Source: Taibaiella koreensis
Lineage (GTDB): Bacteria; Bacteroidota; Bacteroidia; Chitinophagales; Chitinophagaceae
Direction: 5' to 3'
DNA: 64,000 nucleotides
Assembly (NCBI RefSeq): GCF_003545715.1
Contig: NZ_QVNU01000006.1
Coordinates: 372,001-436,000, forward strand
In this document: positions 42,353-52,400 of the stretch, piece by piece
Layout of the letters: each line of letters starts with the position of its first letter
Position numbering within the stretch: the first letter of the stretch is position 1
Program-made: the position numbers and the translations under genes
The notes under the pieces: model-generated
The model's database searches: none
Told to the model about the DNA's origin: nothing
The model's input: only the letters and a program-made list of their open reading frames with translations

Positions 42353-43402
42353 ATGTTAGTAACTGAAGCGTCGGAACCGAAGCCCCTCAGGAAGGGAAAA
42401 GAGTTGATCCTGGCTACCAAGGCTTTTGCCAAAGAAGACCGGCAGAAGAGCTGGTGGTACATGCTATCGACCTTTGTCCTGATGCTGGGAGCCATGTCTG
42501 TAGCGCTTTTTGCGCCCTGGCTGTGGCTTCAGCTGGTGGCAGGTATTGCCCAGGGACTCATTATTGTCCGTTTCTTCGTCATTTATCACGACTACCTTCA
42601 TCATACCATTCTTCAAAAATCGCCGCTGGCCAATGCCATCATGACGGCCTTCGGCATCTATATCCTGGCGCCAAAAAGCATCTGGAAACGGTCGCACGAT
42701 TACCACCACAGCCACAATTCCAAGCTCTTCAGCGCAAGCATCGGCTCGTATCCGGTTGCTACACGTCGCAAATTTGAGACCATGAGCACCAAAGAACGCC
42801 GGGAATACCTGATGATCCGGCACCCGCTCACGATCCTGCTGGGCTATTTTTCCATGTTCATGTTCGGCATGTGCATCAATTCGCTGCTCAGCAGCCCGCG
42901 CCGTCACCTGGACTCCCTACTGTCACTTATCCTGCATGCCGCATTCATCACCGTAACCATCCTGTTCCTAGGTGCAACATCCTGGCTGGCCGGCATTATG
43001 ATCCCGTTTTTCATTTCCACGGCCATCGGCGCTTATCTTTTTTATGCCCAACACAACTTTCCCGGTGTGATCTTCAAATCCAACCAGGACTGGGCCTACG
43101 AGACCGCGGCCCTGCAGTCGTCGAGCTATATGAAGACCAACGGCTTCTGGCGCTGGGTTACGGCCAACATCGGCTACCACCATATTCACCACCTCAATTC
43201 CCGCATTCCCTTTTATCGCCTGCCCGAGGTAATGCAGGCCCTGCCCGAATTGCAGCAGCCTAAGATAACCACCCTTTCCATCAAGGATATCGCCGCCTGC
43301 CTGCGTCTTAAAGTATGGGATCCTGAGCTGCAGCAAATGGTAGGTCTCGCAGCAGGCCAGCCGGTATGCCTGACGGCCAAAAAAGCTGGCGCCGCCATTT
43401 AG
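42353..43402 (+). CDS. Membrane fatty acid desaturase family protein
   Basis: A 349-residue integral membrane di-iron desaturase or hydroxylase. The three histidine boxes are HDYLHH (79-84), HDYHHSHN (115-122) and HHIHH (276-280). Hydrophobic segments lie between them, and the order and spacing are standard. Such enzymes put a double bond into acyl chains of membrane lipids or carotenoids; the regiospecificity is not evident. It follows the lipid A acyltransferase and may adjust membrane fluidity. Start ATG at 42353 fits. Confidence 0.88.
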   Translation: MLVTEASEPKPLRKGKELILATKAFAKEDRQKSWWYMLSTFVLMLGAMSVALFAPWLWLQLVAGIAQGLIIVRFFVIYHDYLHHTILQKSPLANAIMTAFGIYILAPKSIWKRSHDYHHSHNSKLFSASIGSYPVATRRKFETMSTKERREYLMIRHPLTILLGYFSMFMFGMCINSLLSSPRRHLDSLLSLILHAAFITVTILFLGATSWLAGIMIPFFISTAIGAYLFYAQHNFPGVIFKSNQDWAYETAALQSSSYMKTNGFWRWVTANIGYHHIHHLNSRIPFYRLPEVMQALPELQQPKITTLSIKDIAACLRLKVWDPELQQMVGLAAGQPVCLTAKKAGAAI

Positions 43403-43444
43403 GCACATTACCAATTTCAATAAGCCGGTTTGCCCCGCTATCCG

Positions 43445-43452
43445 TATTTTTG
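43445..43452 (+). promoter_or_regulatory. -7 box of the DUF1684 gene
   Basis: TATTTTTG matches TAnnTTTG, 18 nt before the ATG at 43471. A TTTG at 43429 is too close (12 bp) to be a standard -33. Confidence 0.4.
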
Positions 43453-43470
43453 AAAAAATAAAAACGCGGC

Positions 43471-44064
43471 ATGAAAGGCATTCTATTTTGCATCCTTTGC
43501 CTGCCGGGCTTCGGCGCCCTGGCACAAAAAAATTATAAAGATTCCCTGCAGGAGCACCGCCGGCAATATACCGCCGACCTCTATCCTATTATTAAAGACG
43601 ATACGGCATTCCTGTCCTTTTTTCCGGCCAATCGACAAATGGTCGTTACCGCCACCGTGGAGCAGCTGACCAATGAGAAGCCCTTTAAGCTGACCACCTC
43701 ATCGGGAAAAACCAAAGAGGCGCAGAAATACGCTTTGCTGCGCTTCTCGCTCAACGGCAAGCCTTACCAGCTATATGCATACCAGCTCCTGGCGCTCAAA
43801 GAAAAGGCGGAGACCGCCAATGAGCTGTTCCTGCCCTTTATCGATCCCACTTGTGGCAAAGAAAGCTATGGCGGTGGGCGATACATCGACCTGCAGCTGA
43901 CAGATATACACGAAGGCAGGATCGTAATCGACTTCAACAAAGCGTATAATCCTTACTGTGCCTTTACAACCGGATACAATTGCCCCATACCGCCCAGGGA
44001 GAATAGCCTGCCTGTTGCCATTAAAGCCGGGGAGCGCTACCGTCCGGCACATTTCAAACATTGA
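43471..44064 (+). CDS. DUF1684 exported protein
   Basis: A 197-residue secreted protein with signal peptide 1-18 (ending GALAQ). The DUF1684 signature is clear: LFLPFIDPTCGKESYGGGRY, then IDFNKAYNPYCAFTTGYNCP and IPPRENSLPVAIKAGE. The family is widespread in Bacteroidota and actinobacteria and has no proven biochemical role. Conserved Cys, Asp and Asn residues suggest metal or substrate binding. A heptanucleotide repeat follows directly after the stop. Confidence 0.87.
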   Translation: MKGILFCILCLPGFGALAQKNYKDSLQEHRRQYTADLYPIIKDDTAFLSFFPANRQMVVTATVEQLTNEKPFKLTTSSGKTKEAQKYALLRFSLNGKPYQLYAYQLLALKEKAETANELFLPFIDPTCGKESYGGGRYIDLQLTDIHEGRIVIDFNKAYNPYCAFTTGYNCPIPPRENSLPVAIKAGERYRPAHFKH

Positions 44065-44073
44065 TTGTATTAG

Positions 44074-44271
44074 GTACCAAGTACCAAGTACCAAGTATCA
44101 GTACCTAATACTCAATACCTAATACCTAATACCCAATACCCAATACCTAATACCTAATACCTAATACTCAATACCTAATATCCAATACCTAATACCTAAT
44201 ACTAATACCTAATACCTAATACCACTTACATCTCATATCTAACGTCTAACATCTAACGTCTAATATCTAAC
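44074..44271 (+). repeat. Heptanucleotide microsatellite array upstream of the M3 peptidase
   Basis: About 200 bp made of 7-bp units that change along the array: GTACCAA (three copies from 44074), then many variants of CCTAATA/CTCAATA, then ATCTAAC/GTCTAAC up to the start codon at 44272. Units are imperfect, with one 6-bp slip near 44200. There are no spacers, so it is not a CRISPR. No -7 box TAnnTTTG is seen inside it. Confidence 0.85.
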
Positions 44272-46290
44272 ATGAACATACTACTGCAACCTTTCCAGAC
44301 CCCTTTTGAGAGTGTACCTTTTGACCAGATCAAAGAAGAAGATTACCAACCGGCTATACTGCAGCTGATTGAAGCGGCGAAAGAGGAGATCCAGATGATC
44401 GTCGGCAACGAAGCAACGCCTGATTTTGACAATACCATCGCTGTGCTCGAAGGCGCTGGCAAGCAGCTCAACCGTGTAACCGAGGCTTTTTTCAACCTTA
44501 CATCAGCCGAAACCAGCGACTACCTGGAAAAAGTACAGGAAGAGGTGTCGCCATTGCTGGCGGAATACGGCAATGACATCACCTTAAACGAGGGCCTCTT
44601 CCGGAAAGTAAAATACGTGGTCGAACATACGGATCAAACCCGCCTGAGCGGAGAAGAACGGCGCCTGCTCGACAAGACCTATAAAAGCTTTACCCGTAAC
44701 GGCGCGCTGCTGGACGAGGCTGCCAAGGAAAGACTACGCAGCATAGATAAAGAGCTGGCCCAGCTGAAGGTAAAATTTTCGCAGAATGTGCTGCAGGAGA
44801 CCAATGCCTATAGCCTGCACCTCACCAGCGAAGCGGATATTGCCGGCCTGCCGGATTCGATCAGGGCACAGGCCCGCCAGGAGGCCGAAAAGCGCAAGCT
44901 CGAAGGCTGGGTCGTTACCCTGCAATACCCGAGCCTTGTTCCCTTCCTTACCTTCGCGGCCAACAGGGAACGGCGCAAAGAGCTGCACCTCGCCAATGGC
45001 CAAAAAGCCTTTAAAAACAATGAATACAACAATGAGGAAAACATAAGGCGCATCGTGCAATTGCGCGACGAAAGGGCGAGGCTCCTGGGCTTCGGTTCTC
45101 ATGCTGCCTTCGTGCTGGAAGAGCGCATGGCTTCCCAACCGGATGCCGTATTCGATTTTCTAAACGACTTGCTGCATAAGGCCAAAGCGCACGCAGGTAA
45201 AGATGTGGCGGCGTTACAGCCGCTGGCTATAAAAGATGGCGTCGATACCATGATGCCCTACGACCATGCTTACTACGCCGAACGCCTGCGGGAACAGCAA
45301 TATGACTATTCCGAAGAGGAGCTGAAACCTTACTTCCCGCTGCAGCAGGTGCTTCAAGCTGCTTTTGACGCAGCAGGTAAGCTGTATGGCCTTAGCTTTA
45401 AGGAGCGCAACGACATTGCGACCTACCACGAAGAGGTGACCGTATACGAGGTAATGGAAAACGGGCAGCACAAGGCGCTGCTGTATACCGATTGGCATCC
45501 CCGCGAAGGCAAGCGCGCCGGCGCCTGGATGACCTCATTCAAAGGACAAAGCAAAAGCAAGGGTGCCGATCACCGACCGCATATTTCTATCGTGTGCAAT
45601 TTTTCCCGGCCTGCAGGTGAGACACCTTCCTTACTTACCTTCAACGAAGTCACTACGCTGTTCCATGAATTTGGTCATGCACTCCACGGCATGCTGGCCG
45701 ATACCGTTTACGAAACATTGAGCGGCACAAATGTCTACTGGGACTTTGTGGAGCTGCCCTCGCAGTTCATGGAGAACTATTGCTACCAGAAAGAATTCCT
45801 GTCCACGTTTGCCCGCCACTATGAGACAGGCGCGATATTGCCTGAAGAAAAGATTGATAAGATCGTGGCCTCAGCCAATTTCATGGAAGGCTACCAGACC
45901 ATGCGTCAGCTTTCGTTTGGCTTGCTCGACATGGCTTACCATACCGGTAAGCTGCAGGCTAATGAAAGCATAGAAGCCTTTGAAAAACTGACAACACAAG
46001 AAACCCAACTGTATCCCACGATCTCCGGAACGGCACAGAGCCCCTCTTTTTCACACATCTTCCCGGGCGGCTATTCTTCGGGGTACTATAGCTACAAATG
46101 GTCGGAAGTACTGGATGCCGATGCTTTTGCCTATTTCAAAGAGACAGGCATCTTTAGTCCCGAAACGGCGGCTAAATTCAAAACCCTGCTGAGCAAGGGC
46201 GGCACCGAAGATCCAATGGACTTGTATGTAGCTTTCCGTGGCCGGAAACCGACGGTAGACGCGCTGCTGGAACGAGCGGGATTAAAATAG
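44272..46290 (+). CDS. M3-family metallopeptidase (oligopeptidase A / dipeptidyl carboxypeptidase type)
   Basis: A 672-residue cytoplasmic zinc peptidase that cleaves short peptides. The zinc site is HEFGH (H465, E466, H469 in LFHEFGHALHGML) and the third ligand is E494 (WDFVELPSQFMENY). Downstream HIFPGGYSSGYYSYKWSEVL is the typical M3 substrate loop with Tyr residues. No signal peptide is seen. The length matches PrlC/Dcp. Together with small peptide catabolism, a role in clearing signal-peptide fragments is known for the family. A 200-bp heptamer array lies right before the ATG, so its expression could vary with repeat number. The bidirectional terminator at 46308 follows. Confidence 0.93.
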   Translation: MNILLQPFQTPFESVPFDQIKEEDYQPAILQLIEAAKEEIQMIVGNEATPDFDNTIAVLEGAGKQLNRVTEAFFNLTSAETSDYLEKVQEEVSPLLAEYGNDITLNEGLFRKVKYVVEHTDQTRLSGEERRLLDKTYKSFTRNGALLDEAAKERLRSIDKELAQLKVKFSQNVLQETNAYSLHLTSEADIAGLPDSIRAQARQEAEKRKLEGWVVTLQYPSLVPFLTFAANRERRKELHLANGQKAFKNNEYNNEENIRRIVQLRDERARLLGFGSHAAFVLEERMASQPDAVFDFLNDLLHKAKAHAGKDVAALQPLAIKDGVDTMMPYDHAYYAERLREQQYDYSEEELKPYFPLQQVLQAAFDAAGKLYGLSFKERNDIATYHEEVTVYEVMENGQHKALLYTDWHPREGKRAGAWMTSFKGQSKSKGADHRPHISIVCNFSRPAGETPSLLTFNEVTTLFHEFGHALHGMLADTVYETLSGTNVYWDFVELPSQFMENYCYQKEFLSTFARHYETGAILPEEKIDKIVASANFMEGYQTMRQLSFGLLDMAYHTGKLQANESIEAFEKLTTQETQLYPTISGTAQSPSFSHIFPGGYSSGYYSYKWSEVLDADAFAYFKETGIFSPETAAKFKTLLSKGGTEDPMDLYVAFRGRKPTVDALLERAGLK

Positions 46291-46307
46291 CTGTAAGCAA
46301 TTTAAGA

Positions 46308-46342
46308 TTAAGGCCCGGTTTAAATGATAAACCGGGCCTTAA
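46308..46342. terminator. Bidirectional terminator between convergent genes
   Basis: A perfect 14-bp stem TTAAGGCCCGGTTT with its complement around a 7-nt loop. It sits between the M3 peptidase stop (46290) and the giant surface gene stop (46402). A/T at the stem ends provide tails on both strands. Confidence 0.85.
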
Positions 46343-46401
46343 TGTTTCACGCAACAAATGGCCATCGGTGCTGCCATCCTTCCCCACCCGCTCAGCTGCT
46401 T

Positions 46402-49400
46402 TTATTCTTTGGTAAACCGTATGTTCTGGCTGTATGATCCGCTTTGATAACGGAGCAGGTAAACGCCACCCGCAAGTCCCTGAACATCCAGCGTGGTCTG
46501 ATTGCCGTCGACCGGTGTGCTGTAAATCGTTCGGCCGGATATATCCGACAGCGTTATGGTCGCTTCACTATCCGTCTTTCCATTGGTCCGGACGTTGATA
46601 ACGCCCTTTGCGGGATTGGGAAACACTTCTATCACAAAACCGGCGCCATTAACATTGGCCGTAACCACTTTGCTGTAATTGCTGCCGCCCGATGCATCCA
46701 TCATCTTTAACCGGTAATAATTGATACCTGATCCGGGATGCTCATCAATAAGCTGGTAGCTCCCTCCTGTCCTATACCGTGCTGCAACCACACCGATCCT
46801 GGAGAACAGCTTAGCGTCCAGGCTGCGTTCTACTTCAAAATAATCGCCGGCATCTTCTGCAGCGGTTTGCCAGTCAACAATGTTGCGACTGCCGGCGTTT
46901 CTGGCTGAGATATCCTTTAAACGAATGACCAAGGGTGTACCGATATCGGCGGTACTGATAAAGAAGCCGCTGAAACCATTGACAGGGAAAGCAAGCGTCC
47001 AGTAGCTGCCGTTCCAGCTCGTAGTGATCATATTGTTGGGGATCTGTTCTGACTGGCCTGCATTATATTGTCCACCCGGACCGCTAGTGCCGGAAGCGGG
47101 TGTTCCATGGTATTGTGCGACGATTATATTCGCTTTGCCGGCCGAATCAGAAGGTCCTGTAGGAAGTAGCGGCAGGCCCAGCGTATGCGCAGCAACGTAG
47201 GTATTGTAAGCATCGAATTCCGATTGCAAGGCATACAACTCTACCGTAGCGGCACCATCGCTGGATGGCTGCAGGTTAAAATGACGCTGCACATAAGGCG
47301 TACCATTAAACACCTGTACTGTGCTATCGAATACAAGCGAAGCATCAACACTACCCAGTACATTGCCTCCCGCTGCATCTGTAATACCCGCAACCGGGCG
47401 GCAGGAGCTATCGGTGTAGTTATACGCCAATCCATCGATGTGCATATTACTGGCCATTGTATTGATTAAAGGCAGGCTATTGCTCATAATGTTTACCGAC
47501 ACGATGCTGATCGTAGAGGTATCGTTACAGCCGGCAGCGCCGGTTGCAATCACTCTATAGGTACCCGCATCAGCGATCACGCTATTGGCCTTATTCAGCA
47601 CAGCGGTTGTTGCCGCAGGAATATCTGTTCCGTTTTGCTGCCATTGATAAGCGCTGGTATTGGTGGCTGCAGAGGTTAAAACGATGGGGTTGGTGGTACA
47701 TACCATTTTACTTGCTTCCGGCTCTGTACCGAATGTTGCACTTTGGTTGATCGCCTGAACAGGCGTAGTAGCCGCACATCCGGTAAGGGTGGTGACTGTA
47801 GCCGTATAATTGCCTGCAGTAGTAGGGGGAGAAAGTGTATTCATATGTATCGGGTATTCCGCCACCTGGTAATTGCCCCTGTCCGATACAAAAAGATTAC
47901 CATTTGCATCCAACGCCACACCCACAGGGTCATTCAACTGCTGGTTAGAACCATACCCCGCGGTGCCGGGACCAGCTATGGTAGTACCGGAAGCCGCGCC
48001 TGGCGCCCAGCGCTGTATACGATTGTTGTTCTCATCAGCAATATAAATATTACCCATTGCATCAACGTCCAGGGCCATAGGTGAATTAAGCTGAGCAGGG
48101 CCCGATCCGCTACCGCCCATACCGGCAACAACTACACCTGTGCCGCCCGTGTATTTAACCACACGGTTGTTGCCGTTATCGGCTACGTATATATTACCAG
48201 CGGCATCCACTTTTGCCGCACGCGGATGGTTCAGCTCGTTATTACCAGAGCCGGCAGCACCATTGCTGCTACCCGCTACAGTTACCCCTTGTGTGGCACC
48301 CGGCGCCCATTTGGTCACGCGGTTATTGTAGTACTCGGTTACATACAGGTTGCCTGCAGTATCCATGGTGACGTGTACCGGACCATTCAACTGATCGGCT
48401 CCCGTACCGGGGTAGCTACTGATACCCGCTACTGTTGCACCATACGGAGCATTGGGCGCCCATTTCTGGATACGATGATTGCCGAAATCCGCCACATAAA
48501 CATTCTCTGCAGCATCTACATAAACGCCATTAGGCTGACTGAGCTGGTTGGAAGAGGGACCTGAGCCAAAATAGCCTCCAGCTACTGCTATACCTGCCCC
48601 CATTCCATACAAGCCCCCCGGAGGCCATTTAATCACCAAGCCATTATTATCGTCAGCCACGTACAAATTCTGTGCATGATCCACGTAAATATTACGGGCG
48701 CCTGCTAATCCTGTCAGGCCCTGGTTGGTATAAACGTCGCCATACGCGGTAAAGCTGATACCACCATTATAGAAACCCGTATCGGTACGCATTACCGTAC
48801 TGCCCGACTTCCATTGCAGCAGCCCCGGGGCAAATGAAGTGTTGAGATTGATGGTATCGCCACTGCAGAGCGATCCGCTCAACGATATGACAGGCGTGGG
48901 ATTTACAGTCAGTGTAACCTTAGCAGAAGTAGCGTTACAGCCGCCCGATCCGATCGCCATCACCTGGTAGATAGCATTATCACTGTCTGCAGTACTGACT
49001 ATGTTCAAAGCAGCAGCGGTTGCAGCAGGAATATTCGTTCCGTTCTTCGTCCACTGGTAGCCACCGATAGCACCGGTAATAACCGGCGTGAACGCAAAAG
49101 CGCTACCGGAGCAAACTGTACCACCAACAGGATTGGTGCTGATAATGGCCTTTTGACCGATCGTCTTGACAGCTGTTGTGGCTGCACATCCGGCAAAGCT
49201 GGTTACTGTAGCCGTATAGCTACCTGCTGACGTGGTTGAAGAATACAGGAAAGTATTATTGATGGCAAACATCTGCACACGGTTGTTCACCCGATCTGAT
49301 ACATATAAGTTGCCGTTCTGATCCAGTGCAATACCTGAGGGGCTGTTCAACTGATTAGCAACAGTGCCGGCTGTACCGGTTCCGGCTATGGTAACAAGGG

Positions 49401-52400
49401 AAGCTGTGGCCGGTGTCCAGCGTTGCACACGGTTATTGGTTTCATCGGTGATATAGATATTGCCCTTCCTGTCGATCTCCAGGTCAGAAGCCCAACCTGC
49501 AAAGCCGGTAACAACGGGAGTACCATTGCCGGCCGTCCATTTAACCACACGGTTATTACCACCGTCGGCTACATAAATATTGCCGGCACTGTCTACTCTT
49601 GCTGCATTGGGCGCGTTGAGCGCATTGTTGCCCGATCCGTTGGCACCATTGCCAATACCGGCTACTGTAGTACCTTGTGTGGCGCCCGGCGCCCATTTGG
49701 TAACACGGTGATTGTTGTATTCAGTTACATAGAGATTGCCGGAAGCATCCATGGTAACATAATCCGGGCCATTGAGCTGAGCGGGTGTTGTACCGGCAGT
49801 TCCGGTACCTGCTACGGTAGTCCCGGTAATGGCGTTCTTATCCCATTTTTGTACACGGTGATTGCCAAAGTCTGCTATATACATATTCTCCGCTGCATCT
49901 ACATACACACTATAGGGTTGATTGAGCTGATTGGCATTGGCGCCCTGGCCGTTGCCACCCGCTACTACCGTGCCGGAAGATCCGCCGGCGGCCCATTTCA
50001 CTACTCTGTTATTACCTGCATCGACCACGTATAGGTTACCTGTAGCCGTAACAAAGGCGTGACGGGGACCGAATAGCTGCGCCGGTGCGGGACTGATGCT
50101 GCCGCTGATCACAGTTGTTCCATTACTATTCCAGGTAGCGGTATCGGTGCGTAGCAGATTACTGCCCGACTGCCATTGTATTTGTGCCGGCACAAATGAA
50201 GCGGTAAGATTCAGCGTATCGCCGCTACAGGACGGTCCTGCCAGGGATACGACAGGTACCGTATTTACGATTACGGCAGCGTTGGCAGAAGTATCGTTAC
50301 AACCGTTGCCACCTTTTGCAATTACCTTGTACAGACCAATGTCATTGGCCGTAGTGCTGTTGGTCAAGTTGTAAGTAGCTCCTGTCGCAGCGGGTATGTT
50401 GGTTCCGTTCTTCTGCCATTGGTAACCGGTAGCGCCCGTGGCTGTTGTACTAAGCGCGATAGCACTGCCGCTGCATACTGTTTTACCCGCAGGCTCTGTG
50501 CCGATCACTGCTTGTTGGTCTATTGCTTTGGTAGCTATAGTAGAGCATCCTGCAAAGTTGGTTACCTTAACGGTATAGTTACCTGCTACCGTGGGGGCGA
50601 AGGATGAAGAGTCAGTGTTATACTGCAGCATAAATTTCTTTACGCGGCCGCCAAATTCCGTCACATATATATTGCCTGCTTTATCCAGCGCAACACCTAA
50701 GGGATCGGAGAGCTGGTTAGGCCCGGTGCCCGAAGCGCCACCTACCACAGTAGTACCCGACGCGGCATTGGGCGCCCAGCGTTGGATACGGTAATTATTC
50801 TTGTCGTTGATATACAGATTGCCCGCGCCGTCTATATCTAGGTCTGAAGGACCGTTAAGCCCGCTGGCCACAATAGTGCCGCTGTTGTTGTTACCTGGCG
50901 TCCATTTGGTTACCCGTCCGTTGTTTTCTTCTGATACATAGATATTGTTTGCAGCATCCAGCTTAACCGCAGTAGGGCCACTAAGCGTACCATTGATCAT
51001 GCCTGCAACGGTAACGCCCTGTGTGGCGCCCGGCGTCCACTTCTGGACACGATTGTTGCCGTAATCGGCCACATATAGAGTACCGCTGGTATCTATTGTA
51101 AGATTAACCGGGTGGTAGAACTGATCGGCGCCGGGACCTGTGCCGTTACCACCCGCTACTGTAACGCCGGAAGTAGCGCCCGGAGCCCATTTCTGAATGC
51201 GGCCGTTGTTATAATCTGCGACATATACATTTTGCGACGCATCTACACAAACACCATAAGGCCAGTAAAGCTGGCCGGGGGATGAGCCCGGACCATTACC
51301 ACCTGCTACCGTGACGCCGGAGGTAGCCCCCGGCGCCCATTTAACTATTCGGTTATTGTTCTGGTCGGCGACAAAAACATTACCCGCGCCATCTACGAAA
51401 GCATGACGGGGCCAATAAAGCTGGTTCGGGTCCGGGCCAAGGGTACCATTGCCCGCAGCAAGAGCCACATTGGCACTGGCGTTCCAGGTAGCCGGGGCAT
51501 CGTTAAGCACTACGGTGTTGCCCGATTTCCATTGTATCTGCGCCGGCATAAATGGCGCTGTAAGCATTATCGTATCGCCACTACAATGAGGGCCGCTTAA
51601 GGATACAGAAGCCGGAACGGGATTCACCGTTATCGTAACCGGTGTACGGGCTGTAGTACCGGCACAGGAAATACCATAGCTGATCAACAGCACGCCTGTA
51701 GTATCCCAGGCGCCTTGTGTATGGATCACATTGTGACATAGCGCCGGGTTGGCGTAGCTGCTGCCACCACCACCGTCACCAATATCAGTGCCACCACCAC
51801 CACCATACCAGCCACCACCACCACCGCCACCACCGACGCCTACACTTCCGCCTGCCTGCCCGCCTTGCCCGAAGGCGCCCGGCAACCCTGCAGTGGGGAA
51901 AACATCGCTTGCATAAATCTTCCCGGGGTTACCACCGATACTTTGCGTAGCGCCGGTGCCGGCCCTGATGGATGAAGTATTATAGTAGCCGCCATCCTGG
52001 CCAACAAGTCCGCCGCCATTGCCCCTGAGGGGGACTGCAACTCCGGTAGCGCTGTAGGCGCCAATACCGCCGCCGCCGCCGGCAACAAGTACCCTGTTGG
52101 TAAGGGCGGTACCACCGATACGGATATCAGTGGCATCTCCTCCCTTCGAACCACTGAAAGCATAGCCCTGTGGCCCGTTTGCCCCCCCGTTAAACATATT
52201 TTTTCCACCCACATAAATGTTCAGTACCTGTCCAGGTGTTACATTCATGGTGGCTTGTACCCGGCCACCCTTACCTATATAGTTTTTGGACGTTGCAGTG
52301 GGAGGCCGCGCACCGGCCGAACCATAAGCGTCAATAGTAATGCTGGTCACCCCGGCCGGTACGGTCCAGGTTTGTACAGTGCCGGTATAATTAAAGGTCA

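Noticed and set aside
44074-44271. Tandem array considered as CRISPR
   Set aside because: Seven-bp units without spacers and no cas genes nearby.
51717-51950. Plus-strand frame rich in His
   Set aside because: Antisense shadow of the Gly-rich domain of the giant protein.
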